A stretch of 38,358 bases of DNA from Sphingobacterium sp. (GTDB lineage Bacteria > Bacteroidota > Bacteroidia > Sphingobacteriales > Sphingobacteriaceae): positions 1 through 38,358 of the forward strand of contig JAITLW010000159.1 of assembly GCA_031277715.1 (NCBI GenBank). The letters are read 5' to 3'. Each line of letters opens with the position of its first letter. Position 1 is the first letter of the stretch. The notes below the pieces were generated by a model. It had not been told where the DNA came from. It saw only the letters and a program-made list of their open reading frames with translations, and did not search any database. Shown piece by piece: positions 1 through 7,753 of the stretch. Both the position numbers and the translations under genes were made by a program.

Positions 1-271
1 CCATAATCTTCACCAGATTGGATCTCATTGGCTCGATGTCCTTATTGAGATTGAGCAACATCAGGACAAATAAAAATAAGACCATGATTGCTCCCATATA
101 GACGATGAAATTGACAACGGCCAAAAATTGAGCATTTAGCAAGATATAGTGCACCGTAAAGGTGAAAAAGGTAATAACCAAATAAAGCACACTATGCACA
201 GGGTTCTTTGTGAAGATGGTCATCAGCGCAAAGAAAATAGACAAAAAGGCAACAAAATAGAATATAGTCAT
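1..271 (-). CDS. nuoJ: NADH-quinone oxidoreductase subunit J, partial (C-terminus outside window)
   Basis: This is the N-terminal 90 residues of a membrane subunit of complex I, reading out of the left edge. The visible protein starts MTIFYFVAFLSIFFALM and shows three hydrophobic segments (about residues 3-18, 27-45 and 52-76). It contains the NuoJ-typical stretch around NPVHSVLY and the VNFIVYMGAIMVLFLF segment that corresponds to the pi-bulge helix of NuoJ/ND6. NuoJ is part of the proton-pumping membrane arm. The start lies 4 nt after the nuoI stop, so the two are translated from one message. The rest of the gene, and presumably nuoK-N, lies beyond the window. Identification rests on sequence character and operon position. 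Confidence 0.9.
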   Translation of the reverse strand, partial: MTIFYFVAFLSIFFALMTIFTKNPVHSVLYLVITFFTFTVHYILLNAQFLAVVNFIVYMGAIMVLFLFVLMLLNLNKDIEPMRSNLVKIM

Positions 272-275
272 CTGC

Positions 276-797
276 TTAAGCGTTTTCTTTGTTTAGTTTT
301 GTAATATCAAATTTAGGCTCCACCAATTTATCCTTGCCATAAATAAAATCGCGACGCAGATATTCCGCAGTAACATGCGGGCCATCAAGATAGATCGCCT
401 CCTTAGGGCAGGCCTCCTCACAAAGTCCACAAAAAATACAACGGAGCATATTGATTTCATAAACAGCGGCGTACTTCTCTTCCCGATATAGGTTCTCCTC
501 TCCTTTTTGACGCTCTGCAGCAGTCATCGTAATAGCTTCAGCTGGACAAGATAAAGCACAGAGTCCACAGGCCGTACAGCGCTCCCGCCCTTGCTCATCA
601 CGTTTCAAAGAATGTTGCCCTCTAAAGTTCTTTGAGTAAGGACGTATTTCCTCTGGATATTTAATCGTCGGTATTTTTTTGAAAAAGTGTCTTAGGGTGA
701 TAGACAACCCCTTAGCAATAGCCGGTAGATACATGCGCTCCCATATATTCATTGGCTTCTGCTCAATAACTTTCTTTCTATTACTTAATGATTGCAT
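276..797 (-). CDS. nuoI: NADH-quinone oxidoreductase subunit I (two [4Fe-4S] ferredoxin domain)
   Basis: NuoI carries clusters N6a and N6b, which pass electrons from the NuoG side of the peripheral arm to NuoB. Two canonical CxxCxxCxxxCP motifs are visible: Cys74, 77, 80 and 84, and Cys120, 123, 126 and 130. The length of 173 residues is normal for the family. The N-terminal 50 residues are basic and amphipathic, as expected for the part that lies on the membrane arm. A second in-frame Met at residue 16 is a possible alternative start. The gene follows nuoH after an unusually long 95-nt gap that is filled by a structured nonamer repeat element (811-890), whereas other gaps in this operon are mostly under 35 nt. 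Confidence 0.95.
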   Translation of the reverse strand: MQSLSNRKKVIEQKPMNIWERMYLPAIAKGLSITLRHFFKKIPTIKYPEEIRPYSKNFRGQHSLKRDEQGRERCTACGLCALSCPAEAITMTAAERQKGEENLYREEKYAAVYEINMLRCIFCGLCEEACPKEAIYLDGPHVTAEYLRRDFIYGKDKLVEPKFDITKLNKENA

Positions 798-810
798 AAC
801 TGTTATTTAA

Positions 811-890
811 AAGTTATAATGGTTACAAAAGTGATGGAGGTGATGTTCTTTCCTTCCTAACCTCTATCACTAGGATCACCAACTTCACTA
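811..890. repeat. Inverted array of 9-bp repeats (copy A) between nuoH and nuoI
   Basis: Positions 811-846 hold four back-to-back 9-mers of the form NRGTKAYNN (for example AAGTTATAA at 811-819 and AAGTGATGG at 829-837). An 8-nt spacer (847-854) follows. Positions 855-890 hold four more 9-mers of the same kind on the opposite strand (for example TAGTGATAG read from 872 down to 864). The arms are only partly complementary, so the element is better described as two opposed tandem arrays than as a simple hairpin, although an imperfect stem could form in RNA. It almost fills the nuoH-nuoI gap. A second copy with the same architecture lies at 14550-14630. The repeat structure is read directly; function is unknown. 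Confidence 0.8.
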
Positions 891-892
891 TT

Positions 893-1933
893 TTAAAAAT
901 AAGTATCCTTTACTAGTGTGATTACTCCTGTCAGCACGATATTAGCAATGGCTAAAGGAATTAATATCTTCCAACCAAGATTCATCAGCTGATCATAGCG
1001 GAACCGTGGCAAAGTCCAACGTATCCACATAAAGAAAAAGATGAAACCGAATATCTTTAAAAAGAAAACTATTACGCCAATAATGGTTATCCAATTTTGC
1101 GATAGTCCGAGCTCATACATAAACGGAAAATTATAACCGCCAAAGTAGAGTGCTGCCATCAACGCCGAAGAAACAAACATATTAATGTACTCCGAGAACA
1201 TATAGAGCCCGAGTTTCATCGAAGAATATTCGGTATGGTAGCCTCCGACCAGTTCGGTCTCACACTCCGGTAAATCAAACGGTACCCGGTTACACTCTGC
1301 AAAAGCACAGGTGATAAAAATCAAAAAGCCGAGCGGCTGTACCCATATGTTCCAATTGACAAACCCCGATTGTTGTGCTACAATATCTTCTAGCTGTAAG
1401 GTACCCGTCACCATCAATAACGCGATAAGCGACAACCCCATTCCGATTTCATAACTAATACTCTGAGAAGCTGCACGGATAGCACCCATCAACGAAAACT
1501 TGTTGTTGGAAGCCCAGCCACCAAGCATAATTCCGTATACCCCTAAAGCAATAACACCGAACATATAGAGTACACCAATGTTAATTCCTGAAGCTACCTG
1601 CAACGAGATCTGCTTGCCATTAATAGTAAGCTCCTGCCCCCAGGGGATGACAGCCGAACTGATACAGGCAGTGATAATAGCTATAACCGGCCCCAAAATA
1701 AAAAGAGGCTTGTGTGCTCCCGAAGGAATAATCTCCTCTTTAAAAAAGAACTTTCCACCATCGCACAGAGGCTGTAAAAGTCCGAAAATACCAGCTCTAT
1801 CTGGTCCATGCCTATCTTGCATAAAACCAGCAATCTTACGCTCTGCAAGGGTAGAATACATTGCGATTACCAAGGTAATGGTAAACACAATAACTACTAA
1901 AATCAATTTTTCTAAAATAAAAGCTGTTTCCAT
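893..1933 (-). CDS. nuoH: NADH-quinone oxidoreductase subunit H
   Basis: NuoH (ND1) is the membrane-arm subunit that forms much of the quinone-binding chamber and joins the peripheral arm to the proton pumps. The 346-residue product is strongly hydrophobic with about eight or nine membrane segments. It carries the family signatures RHGPDRAGIFGLLQPLCDG near residues 41-59 (usually GPNRVGP..GLLQPIADG) and the acidic cytoplasmic loop ECNRVPFDLPECETELVGG followed by YHTEYSS. These are the residues implicated in quinone coupling. The start is 7 nt downstream of the nuoG stop, consistent with one transcript. Confidence 0.96.
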   Translation of the reverse strand: METAFILEKLILVVIVFTITLVIAMYSTLAERKIAGFMQDRHGPDRAGIFGLLQPLCDGGKFFFKEEIIPSGAHKPLFILGPVIAIITACISSAVIPWGQELTINGKQISLQVASGINIGVLYMFGVIALGVYGIMLGGWASNNKFSLMGAIRAASQSISYEIGMGLSLIALLMVTGTLQLEDIVAQQSGFVNWNIWVQPLGFLIFITCAFAECNRVPFDLPECETELVGGYHTEYSSMKLGLYMFSEYINMFVSSALMAALYFGGYNFPFMYELGLSQNWITIIGVIVFFLKIFGFIFFFMWIRWTLPRFRYDQLMNLGWKILIPLAIANIVLTGVITLVKDTYF

Positions 1934-1940
1934 CGCTGAT

Positions 1941-2957
1941 TTACTTTAATCGTTCTGTTCTGGCCAACTGCTCCTCATTAGCCAATTGCAATTTTTTATC
2001 TTCATGAATCACCGAAGGAGGATTAAAATTCAAATAGTGATTTGCACCAATAACAGATTCATGATCTACCGGAGTAGGCTCCTCGAGTGTCCAATCGGAA
2101 GTATGCTTCGTCTCAAACCGACAAGTGTTACAGATAAATTCTTCTACCTCCCCATACTCATCTTTTCTGCCTGTAACCCGTAATACTTCGTCTCCTTTGT
2201 ACCAAAGCGTGACTTTTCCAGCACAAGTAGGGCAATCCCTATGTGCATCCACAGGCTTGGTAAACCACACACGGTTCTTAAAACGGAAAGTCTTATCCGT
2301 CAAAGCCCCCACCGGACATACATCAATTACATTTCCTACAAAATCATGATTCAATGCTTTATGTATGAATGTGGATATCTCGGAATGATCCCCTCTATTC
2401 AAGACCCCATGCTCGCGCTCGTCAGTAAGCTGATTAGCAACAAAAACACAACGATAACACAGAATACAACGATTCATATGCAGCTGAATTTTATCTCCGA
2501 TATCAATACGTTCGAATGTACGGCGTTCAAATTCATACCGCGTCCCTTCATCGCCGTGCTCATAGCCCAGATCCTGCAATTTGCACTCACCGGCTTGATC
2601 ACATACTGGACAGTCCAAAGGGTGGTTGATCAAAAGCATCTCCACAACTCCTTTTCGAGCTTCAACAACATCTGGAGACGTAATATTCTGTACCTCCATG
2701 CCATCCATAACAGTCGTGCGGCAAGATGCCACAAGCTTAGGCATTGGTCTAGGGTCTTTCTCGGACCCCTTAGATACTTTGACCAAACAGGTACGGCATT
2801 TACCCCCGGTTCCCTCTAACTTAGAATAGTAGCACATCGCTGGCGGGACAATATCTCCACCTATCTGACGTGCTGCATTTAGAATAGTAGTTCCTGGTTC
2901 TACCTCTACAGGTATACCATCGATCGTTACTTTAAATTTTACAACTTCTTCAGCCAT
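1941..2957 (-). CDS. nuoG: NADH-quinone oxidoreductase subunit G, short form lacking the molybdopterin-oxidoreductase domain
   Basis: This is the peripheral-arm Fe-S subunit of complex I. The visible sites are: a [2Fe-2S] site at Cys42, 54, 57 and 79; the N5 site His112-xxx-Cys116-xx-Cys119-x5-Cys125; the N4 site Cys164, 167, 170 and 214; and a final CPTC/CNTC pair of Cys242, 245, 276 and 279. At 338 residues it is far shorter than the 700-900 residue NuoG of Escherichia coli or Thermus, because the C-terminal molybdopterin-oxidoreductase-like domain is absent. The protein ends cleanly and nuoH follows 7 nt later, so this is not a frameshift. The spacing between the first two [2Fe-2S] cysteines is 11 residues, where 10 is usual in the long forms. 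Confidence 0.92.
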   Translation of the reverse strand: MAEEVVKFKVTIDGIPVEVEPGTTILNAARQIGGDIVPPAMCYYSKLEGTGGKCRTCLVKVSKGSEKDPRPMPKLVASCRTTVMDGMEVQNITSPDVVEARKGVVEMLLINHPLDCPVCDQAGECKLQDLGYEHGDEGTRYEFERRTFERIDIGDKIQLHMNRCILCYRCVFVANQLTDEREHGVLNRGDHSEISTFIHKALNHDFVGNVIDVCPVGALTDKTFRFKNRVWFTKPVDAHRDCPTCAGKVTLWYKGDEVLRVTGRKDEYGEVEEFICNTCRFETKHTSDWTLEEPTPVDHESVIGANHYLNFNPPSVIHEDKKLQLANEEQLARTERLK

Positions 2958-2990
2958 CGTTTCTGCTTTCTACTAGATTATTACCCTCGT

Positions 2991-4346
2991 TTACTGTGCT
3001 ACCGGTTTTATAGGATCGGCATAATGTGCTAACCCATAATTCCTCGATTGCGACTCCTCTGGATGAAGTACATGCCACTCAAACTCGTCTCTAAAGTGCC
3101 GAATCGCTGCCGCTACAGGCCACGCCGCAGCGTCGCCTAACGGACAAATTGTATTACCTTCTATTTTTCGCTGAATATCCCATAGTAAATCGATATCCGC
3201 GATACTGCCTTGACCGTGTTCTATTTTATATAATACCTTCTCCATCCAGCCCGTTCCTTCACGACAAGGGGAACACTGTCCACAGCTTTCGTGATGATAG
3301 AAGCGTGTAAAGTTCCAGGTGTTACGGACAATACATTGATCCTCATCAAAAACGATAAATCCACCAGATCCCATCATAGTACCCGTTTGGAAGCCTCCGT
3401 CTGCCAAAGATTCGTAAGTCATCAAACGAGCATCCCCATTGATGGTCTTACTAATTAGATTGGCTGGTAGGATCGGCACAGACGAACCGCCTGCAACCAA
3501 AGCCTTGAGCCGCTTTCCATTAGCTATACCACCACAGTACTCGTCAGAATAAATAAATTCTTCTACAGGCACTCCCAACTCAATCTCATATACTCCTGGG
3601 TTCTTCACATTTCCTCCAGCAGAAATCAGTTTCGTTCCTGTGCTACGCTCTATACCGATTTTCGCATACTCTTCGCCTCCATCATTGATAATAGGCACAA
3701 CAGATGCAATAGATTCAACATTGTTTACAACTGTAGGACAGCCGTACAATCCCGCTACTGCAGGAAATGGTGGCTTTATACGCGGATTACCACGCTTGCC
3801 TTCCAGCGATTCCAAGAGGGCCGTCTCTTCTCCACAGATGTATGCACCACCGCCCGGTTGTACATAGATCTCTAAGTCATAGCCTGTACCCAGTATATTC
3901 TTGCCTAGAAGTCCCGCTGCTTTTGTTTCAGCAATAGCACGCTCTAATATTCGGATCTGTGGCATCATCTCGCCACGGACATAGATATAGGACGTATTTG
4001 CTCCTAATGCATAACTCGACACGATCATCCCCTCAATTAACGCATGAGGAATATGAGTCATCAGATAACGGTCTTTAAAAGTCCCTGGCTCAGACTCATC
4101 GCCATTACATACCAAATAACGGGGAACTCCCTCTGGCTTTGCCAAAAAGCTCCACTTCATCCCGGTAGGGAATCCCGCTCCTCCTCTGCCTCGTAGTCCA
4201 GACTTCTTCACCTCCTCGACAACGTCATCAGGAGACATGCTCTTTAATGCTTTCTCTACAGCACGATACCCTCCTTTTTGACGATAAACATCAAAAGTCT
4301 GAATACCTGGCTCATTGATATGCTCTAATAATAATTTACGTCCCAT
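2991..4346 (-). CDS. nuoF: NADH-quinone oxidoreductase subunit F (NADH/FMN-binding)
   Basis: NuoF oxidises NADH with bound FMN and passes electrons through cluster N3. The 451-residue protein shows the glycine-rich NADH/FMN motif GRGGAGFPTG at about 53-62, the GGGAYICGEETALLESLEG block, and the terminal [4Fe-4S] ligands Cys355, Cys358, Cys361 (CGQCSPC) and Cys401 (NTICPLGD). Length and motif order match the family. It sits 5 nt downstream of nuoE and 33 nt upstream of nuoG, as in the standard nuo gene order. Its presence with nuoE means this is a NADH-dependent 14-subunit type, not the ferredoxin-linked 11-subunit form. Confidence 0.97.
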   Translation of the reverse strand: MGRKLLLEHINEPGIQTFDVYRQKGGYRAVEKALKSMSPDDVVEEVKKSGLRGRGGAGFPTGMKWSFLAKPEGVPRYLVCNGDESEPGTFKDRYLMTHIPHALIEGMIVSSYALGANTSYIYVRGEMMPQIRILERAIAETKAAGLLGKNILGTGYDLEIYVQPGGGAYICGEETALLESLEGKRGNPRIKPPFPAVAGLYGCPTVVNNVESIASVVPIINDGGEEYAKIGIERSTGTKLISAGGNVKNPGVYEIELGVPVEEFIYSDEYCGGIANGKRLKALVAGGSSVPILPANLISKTINGDARLMTYESLADGGFQTGTMMGSGGFIVFDEDQCIVRNTWNFTRFYHHESCGQCSPCREGTGWMEKVLYKIEHGQGSIADIDLLWDIQRKIEGNTICPLGDAAAWPVAAAIRHFRDEFEWHVLHPEESQSRNYGLAHYADPIKPVAQ

Positions 4347-4351
4347 ATGTT

Positions 4352-4879
4352 TTAAGCTTGCTGTTTCGCTTTATCCCGCAAAGTGTCAATCAATTCATCC
4401 ACACTTTTTTCAGTTAAATTCTCGTAAAAAGTATACTCCGGGCCAATCTGTAATACAGGTCCATAACCACAAGCGGCCATACATTCTACCCCCCGCCAAG
4501 AGAACAAACCGTCGGCCGTAATCTCTCCTTCTTTTACACCTAGGCGGTTTTCAATATGTTGCATGATTTTTTCTGCACCGACCAAGCAACACGGCCCGGT
4601 ACGACACACTTCCAACATATACTTCCCTTGAGGCTTTAAAAAATACATGGTATAAAATGTAGCCACTTCATATACTTCAATAGCTTGTATATGAAGATAT
4701 GCCGCCACTTTATCCATACTATCTGTACTTAACCACCCATACTCCGCTTGCACGAGGTGAAGGATAGGTAATAACGCTGACTTTTGCTGGTTCTCGGGGT
4801 AACGAGCGACAATCTCGCCGAACTGTTCCAAAAGTGCTGCAGAAAATTCTACCGGTTGGTTCTCTTGTATACTAAGCAT
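4352..4879 (-). CDS. nuoE: NADH-quinone oxidoreductase subunit E (thioredoxin-like [2Fe-2S])
   Basis: NuoE partners NuoF in the NADH-oxidising module and carries cluster N1a. The four ligands are visible as Cys92-x4-Cys97 and Cys133-x3-Cys137 (CRTGPC and CMAAC), the standard pattern for the 24-kDa family. The N-terminal helical part (LLPILHLVQAEYGWLS, then VATFYTMYF) is also typical. Its 175 residues are normal for the family. The start codon overlaps the end of nuoD by 8 nt and the stop is 5 nt before nuoF, indicating translational coupling. Confidence 0.96.
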   Translation of the reverse strand: MLSIQENQPVEFSAALLEQFGEIVARYPENQQKSALLPILHLVQAEYGWLSTDSMDKVAAYLHIQAIEVYEVATFYTMYFLKPQGKYMLEVCRTGPCCLVGAEKIMQHIENRLGVKEGEITADGLFSWRGVECMAACGYGPVLQIGPEYTFYENLTEKSVDELIDTLRDKAKQQA

Positions 4880-6107
4880 CTAACTCTCCTGCTATTACAT
4901 TTAAACTACTCATGTTGATAATCGCATCAGATATCAACATACCTCTACTCATTGGCGCAAACATCTGATAGTTGATAAAAGATGGTCTTCTGAAATGAAG
5001 TCGGTAAGGTGTACGCCCACCATCATGTATCAGGTAAAAACCGAGTTCGCCATTAGCCCCCTCCACAGCATGGTACACCTCTGATTTCGGTGTTTCCCAT
5101 TCCCCCATCACTATTTTAAAGTGATAAATCAACGCTTCCATATTATTATAAACCTGCTCTTTCGGTGGTAAATAAAACTCTGGAACATCAGCGTGAAACA
5201 CCCCTTTTGGTTCTTTTTCTATTTTCTCTAGCGCCTGCTGAATGATACGCATAGACTGCCGCATCTCTTCATTACGTACCATAAATCGATCGTAAACATC
5301 TCCATTTGTACCTACTGGTACATCAAACTCAAACTCTTCATACGAACAGTAGGGAGCCGTAACACGGACATCATAATCGACTCCGGTAGCACGTAGAATA
5401 GGCCCGGACCAGCTGTAATCCAACGCCTGCTCTGGCGTCACTGCCGCAACACCTGAAGTACGCTCAATAAATATGCGGTTACGAACAAAAAGTTCCTCAA
5501 ACTCGCTCAAAACAGGCGGATAACGTTTAAGAAACTCTCTAATCTTATCAAAAGCAATATCATTAAAATCACGCTCGAATCCTCCAATACGACCGATATT
5601 GGTCGTCAAGCGGGCACCACAGATTTCTTCAAAAATCTCATAGATAAACTCCCGCTCCTGCATCACATAGAGGAAGCCTGAAAAGGCACCTGTATCCACC
5701 CCCAAAATACCATTACAAATAATATGGTCGGCGATTCGCGCAAGTTCCATCACGATCACACGCATATACTGCACCCGCTTTGGAATTTCGATATCTAAAA
5801 GCTTCTCGACAGTCATATGCCATCCCATATTATTGATTGGGGACGAACAATAGTTCAAACGGTCGGTCAGCGGTGTAATCTGATAAAAGGGACGATGCTC
5901 TGCAATCTTCTCGAAAGCTCGGTGTATATAGCCAATCGTCGAAACCCCACTCACTATCCGCTCCCCGTCGATCTGCAACACATTCTGAAACACACCATGC
6001 GTAGCGGGATGTGTAGGACCCAGATTGAGCGTTATTAACTCATCCTGAGGGTCATTGTCATAAAAAACGGGATTATTAGGGGTTATCTTGGTTATTCGGT
6101 TGCTCAT
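4872..6107 (-). CDS. nuoD: NADH-quinone oxidoreductase subunit D
   Basis: This is the 49-kDa-type subunit that forms the quinone reduction site with NuoB at the base of the peripheral arm. The 411-residue sequence has the diagnostic LGPTHPATHG near residues 29-38, the HRAFEKIAEHRPF segment, ERTSGVAAV, and a C-terminal RLHFRRPSFINYQ block. It is encoded separately from nuoC, unlike the fused nuoCD of enterobacteria. It follows nuoC after 17 nt and overlaps nuoE by 8 nt. Confidence 0.97.
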   Translation of the reverse strand: MSNRITKITPNNPVFYDNDPQDELITLNLGPTHPATHGVFQNVLQIDGERIVSGVSTIGYIHRAFEKIAEHRPFYQITPLTDRLNYCSSPINNMGWHMTVEKLLDIEIPKRVQYMRVIVMELARIADHIICNGILGVDTGAFSGFLYVMQEREFIYEIFEEICGARLTTNIGRIGGFERDFNDIAFDKIREFLKRYPPVLSEFEELFVRNRIFIERTSGVAAVTPEQALDYSWSGPILRATGVDYDVRVTAPYCSYEEFEFDVPVGTNGDVYDRFMVRNEEMRQSMRIIQQALEKIEKEPKGVFHADVPEFYLPPKEQVYNNMEALIYHFKIVMGEWETPKSEVYHAVEGANGELGFYLIHDGGRTPYRLHFRRPSFINYQMFAPMSRGMLISDAIINMSSLNVIAGELDA

Positions 6108-6124
6108 CTTATCTACACTTGAAG

Positions 6125-6628
6125 TTAACGGCCAAAATAAAAATCTTTCTTATCTATTCGGTTAGGATCTTCTAGCGGATACTCTTTTCGCATTGGAAAA
6201 ACATCTAGATCATCCATATTCAAAATTCTTCTTAGGTCTGGATGTCCTTCAAAATGAATCCCAAAGAAATCGTAGGTCTCTCGTTCCATCCAGTTTGCCC
6301 CCTGCCATACACTTGTCGCAGAAGGTATAGTCGGTTGCTCGCCACCAATAAATACTTTAACGCGAACACGTATATTTTGAAAAAGGTTATGAAGATGATA
6401 CACCACTGCATATTGCTTCTCCTGTTGCGGATAATGCACAGCAGTAATATCCGTCAAATAATTTAAACGCAACAGCTCATCGTTCTTGACAAATGCCAAC
6501 AACTCCAAAATATAAGCGGCCTCCGTTTGAATCGCCAATAAACCATGAGGCTCTCCTAAAACGTGGACCTTATCGCCTAAGACAGCCTGTAGACGATCAA
6601 TTATAACCTGATTATCCAACTTATTCAT
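6125..6628 (-). CDS. nuoC: NADH-quinone oxidoreductase subunit C
   Basis: This is the 30-kDa-type structural subunit of the peripheral arm. It is 167 residues long, typical of an unfused NuoC. The family signature [22 protein letters not shown] is visible in the second half, followed by the acidic [20 protein letters not shown] segment. The gene overlaps the 3' end of nuoB by 8 nt and is followed by nuoD, so it belongs to the nuo transcript. Confidence 0.96.
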   Translation of the reverse strand: MNKLDNQVIIDRLQAVLGDKVHVLGEPHGLLAIQTEAAYILELLAFVKNDELLRLNYLTDITAVHYPQQEKQYAVVYHLHNLFQNIRVRVKVFIGGEQPTIPSATSVWQGANWMERETYDFFGIHFEGHPDLRRILNMDDLDVFPMRKEYPLEDPNRIDKKDFYFGR

Positions 6629-7175
6629 TATTTGCTTCTATACCGTACTTCTCTAATAACGCTTTATATTCCGGGGTATTTCTCCTATTCAAAGATTCAT
6701 TTTTCACAATCTCCTGCAACTTGAGCACACCATCTAGAATTGCCTCAGGACGAGGTGGACATCCTGGCACATATACATCTACAGGAATAATTTCGTCAAT
6801 CCCCTGTAGAACAGAATACGTATCAAAGATACCTCCACTAGAAGCACAGGCCCCTACGGCAATAACCCAGCGGGGCTCAGCCATTTGAATATATACTTGT
6901 CTTAAGACTGGAGCCATTTTTTTAGCAATGGTCCCCATCACCAACAACATATCAGCTTGGCGTGGCGAAAAACTAGGACGCTCTGCACCAAAACGAGCTA
7001 GATCGTAGGTAGAACCCATAGTCGCCATAAATTCTATTCCGCAACAAGATGTAGCAAAAGGGAGTGGCCACAGGGAGTTGGCTCGGGCCAGCCCAATGGC
7101 TTTATCTAACGAAGTGGCAAAAAATCCAGCTCCTTCTACACCCGGAGGCGCTTCGGCTAAGGTAACTTTGCTCAT
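6621..7175 (-). CDS. nuoB: NADH-quinone oxidoreductase subunit B
   Basis: NuoB holds cluster N2, the last Fe-S centre before quinone. Numbered from the chosen start, the ligands are Cys44-Cys45 (SCCGIEF), Cys110 (GACASSGG) and Cys139 ([10 protein letters not shown]). The open frame extends 14 codons upstream to 7217. I chose the ATG at 7175 because family members begin near MSKV, because the upstream codons are a lysine-rich stretch that looks like an A/G-rich leader, and because the stem of a hairpin (7208-7249) covers the 7217 position. The resulting 184 residues is a normal length. nuoC overlaps the 3' end by 8 nt. Confidence 0.95.
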   Translation of the reverse strand: MSKVTLAEAPPGVEGAGFFATSLDKAIGLARANSLWPLPFATSCCGIEFMATMGSTYDLARFGAERPSFSPRQADMLLVMGTIAKKMAPVLRQVYIQMAEPRWVIAVGACASSGGIFDTYSVLQGIDEIIPVDVYVPGCPPRPEAILDGVLKLQEIVKNESLNRRNTPEYKALLEKYGIEANNE

Positions 7176-7207
7176 AATTAGTTTTTTCTTCTTTTCGTAG
7201 TTTATTT

Positions 7208-7249
7208 CTCGGTTCAATATAATATTTTTAATCTTGTATTGGAACCGAG
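7208..7249 (-). repeat. Intercistronic inverted repeat between nuoA and nuoB
   Basis: CTCGGTTCAATA at 7208-7219 is the reverse complement of 7237-7249 except for one bulged G at 7241/7242. The loop is 17 AT-rich nt (7220-7236). In the nuo mRNA this makes a 12-bp bulged hairpin between the nuoA stop and the nuoB start. No U-tract follows it in the direction of transcription, so it does not look like a terminator. An mRNA processing or stabilising role is possible but is inference. Confidence 0.65.
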
Positions 7250-7269
7250 GATTGCTATTTAGAACTGTT

Positions 7270-7650
7270 CTAATCCCAGTTCAGCGCCTTCTTCTTTATC
7301 ACATAGATAAAGCCCAGAAGCAACATACCCATAAAGACAAACATCTCTATAAGCCCCTGCATTCCAAACTCTCTAAAATTGACCGCCCAAGGGTACATAA
7401 AGATAACCTCGATATCAAAAATGACAAATAAGATAGCGACAAGGAAGTATTTGATGGAGAAAGGCTGCCTTGCATTACCGATGACCTCAACTCCGGATTC
7501 AAAAGAAGAAAGCTTCTTCTCCGAGCGGACTTTAGGGCCTAAAAGATGAGTTCCCACGATGGTAAGCACTCCGAAACCGGTTGCAACAGCCAATTGAATC
7601 AGAATAGGCAAATAATCTACTGGCATATTCTCTAGTTGTACGTTTTCCAT
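7270..7650 (-). CDS. nuoA: NADH-quinone oxidoreductase subunit A
   Basis: This is the first gene of the complex I operon: a 126-residue ND3-like membrane subunit with three transmembrane segments (about residues 10-32, 66-88 and 95-117). The family-typical segments [14 protein letters not shown] and [21 protein letters not shown] are visible. NuoA's cytoplasmic loop contributes to the quinone chamber with NuoH and NuoD. The chosen ATG gives [15 protein letters not shown]; an in-frame Met at residue 9 is a possible alternative. A candidate promoter lies just upstream (7678-7707). Confidence 0.96.
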   Translation of the reverse strand: MENVQLENMPVDYLPILIQLAVATGFGVLTIVGTHLLGPKVRSEKKLSSFESGVEVIGNARQPFSIKYFLVAILFVIFDIEVIFMYPWAVNFREFGMQGLIEMFVFMGMLLLGFIYVIKKKALNWD

Positions 7651-7677
7651 GATAAGTTTAAGTCTCAGTTATATACA

Positions 7678-7707
7678 CAAAAATAGGAATTTTATCCCAA
7701 ATAAAAA
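7678..7707 (-). promoter_or_regulatory. Candidate nuo operon promoter (Bacteroidota type)
   Basis: On the minus strand 7685-7678 reads TATTTTTG, a full match to the Bacteroidota -7 consensus TAnnTTTG. A T-rich block about 18 nt upstream (7704-7707) could serve as a degenerate -33 TTTG element. It partly overlaps the terminator of the preceding operon. Transcription would begin around 7671, giving a leader of about 20 nt to nuoA. This is inferred from consensus matching only. Confidence 0.45.
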
Positions 7708-7734
7708 GGGGAACTGCATAGCAGTTCCCCTTTT
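7704..7734 (-). terminator. Rho-independent terminator of the exb-tonB-TPR operon
   Basis: A perfect 14-bp inverted repeat (AAAAGGGGAACTGC at 7704-7717 and its complement at 7721-7734) with a 3-nt loop lies 20 nt after the stop of the TPR gene. Read on the minus strand the stem runs into TTTTTAT. It separates the TonB-system operon from the nuo operon. Confidence 0.9.
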
Positions 7735-7753
7735 CTTATTAATTTTTAGAGGT

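Noticed and set aside
2241..2819. Plus-strand open frame of 192 codons opposite nuoG
   Set aside because: It overlaps an unambiguous Fe-S subunit with all ligands in place, and has no recognisable protein features.
6621..7217. Longer nuoB with 14 extra N-terminal residues
   Set aside because: The extra codons are lysine-rich leader-like sequence and the upstream start lies in a hairpin stem. The family start is at 7175.
2991..7650. Possible fused nuoCD or reordered nuo genes
   Set aside because: nuoC and nuoD are separate with a 17-nt gap, and the order nuoA-J is the standard one.
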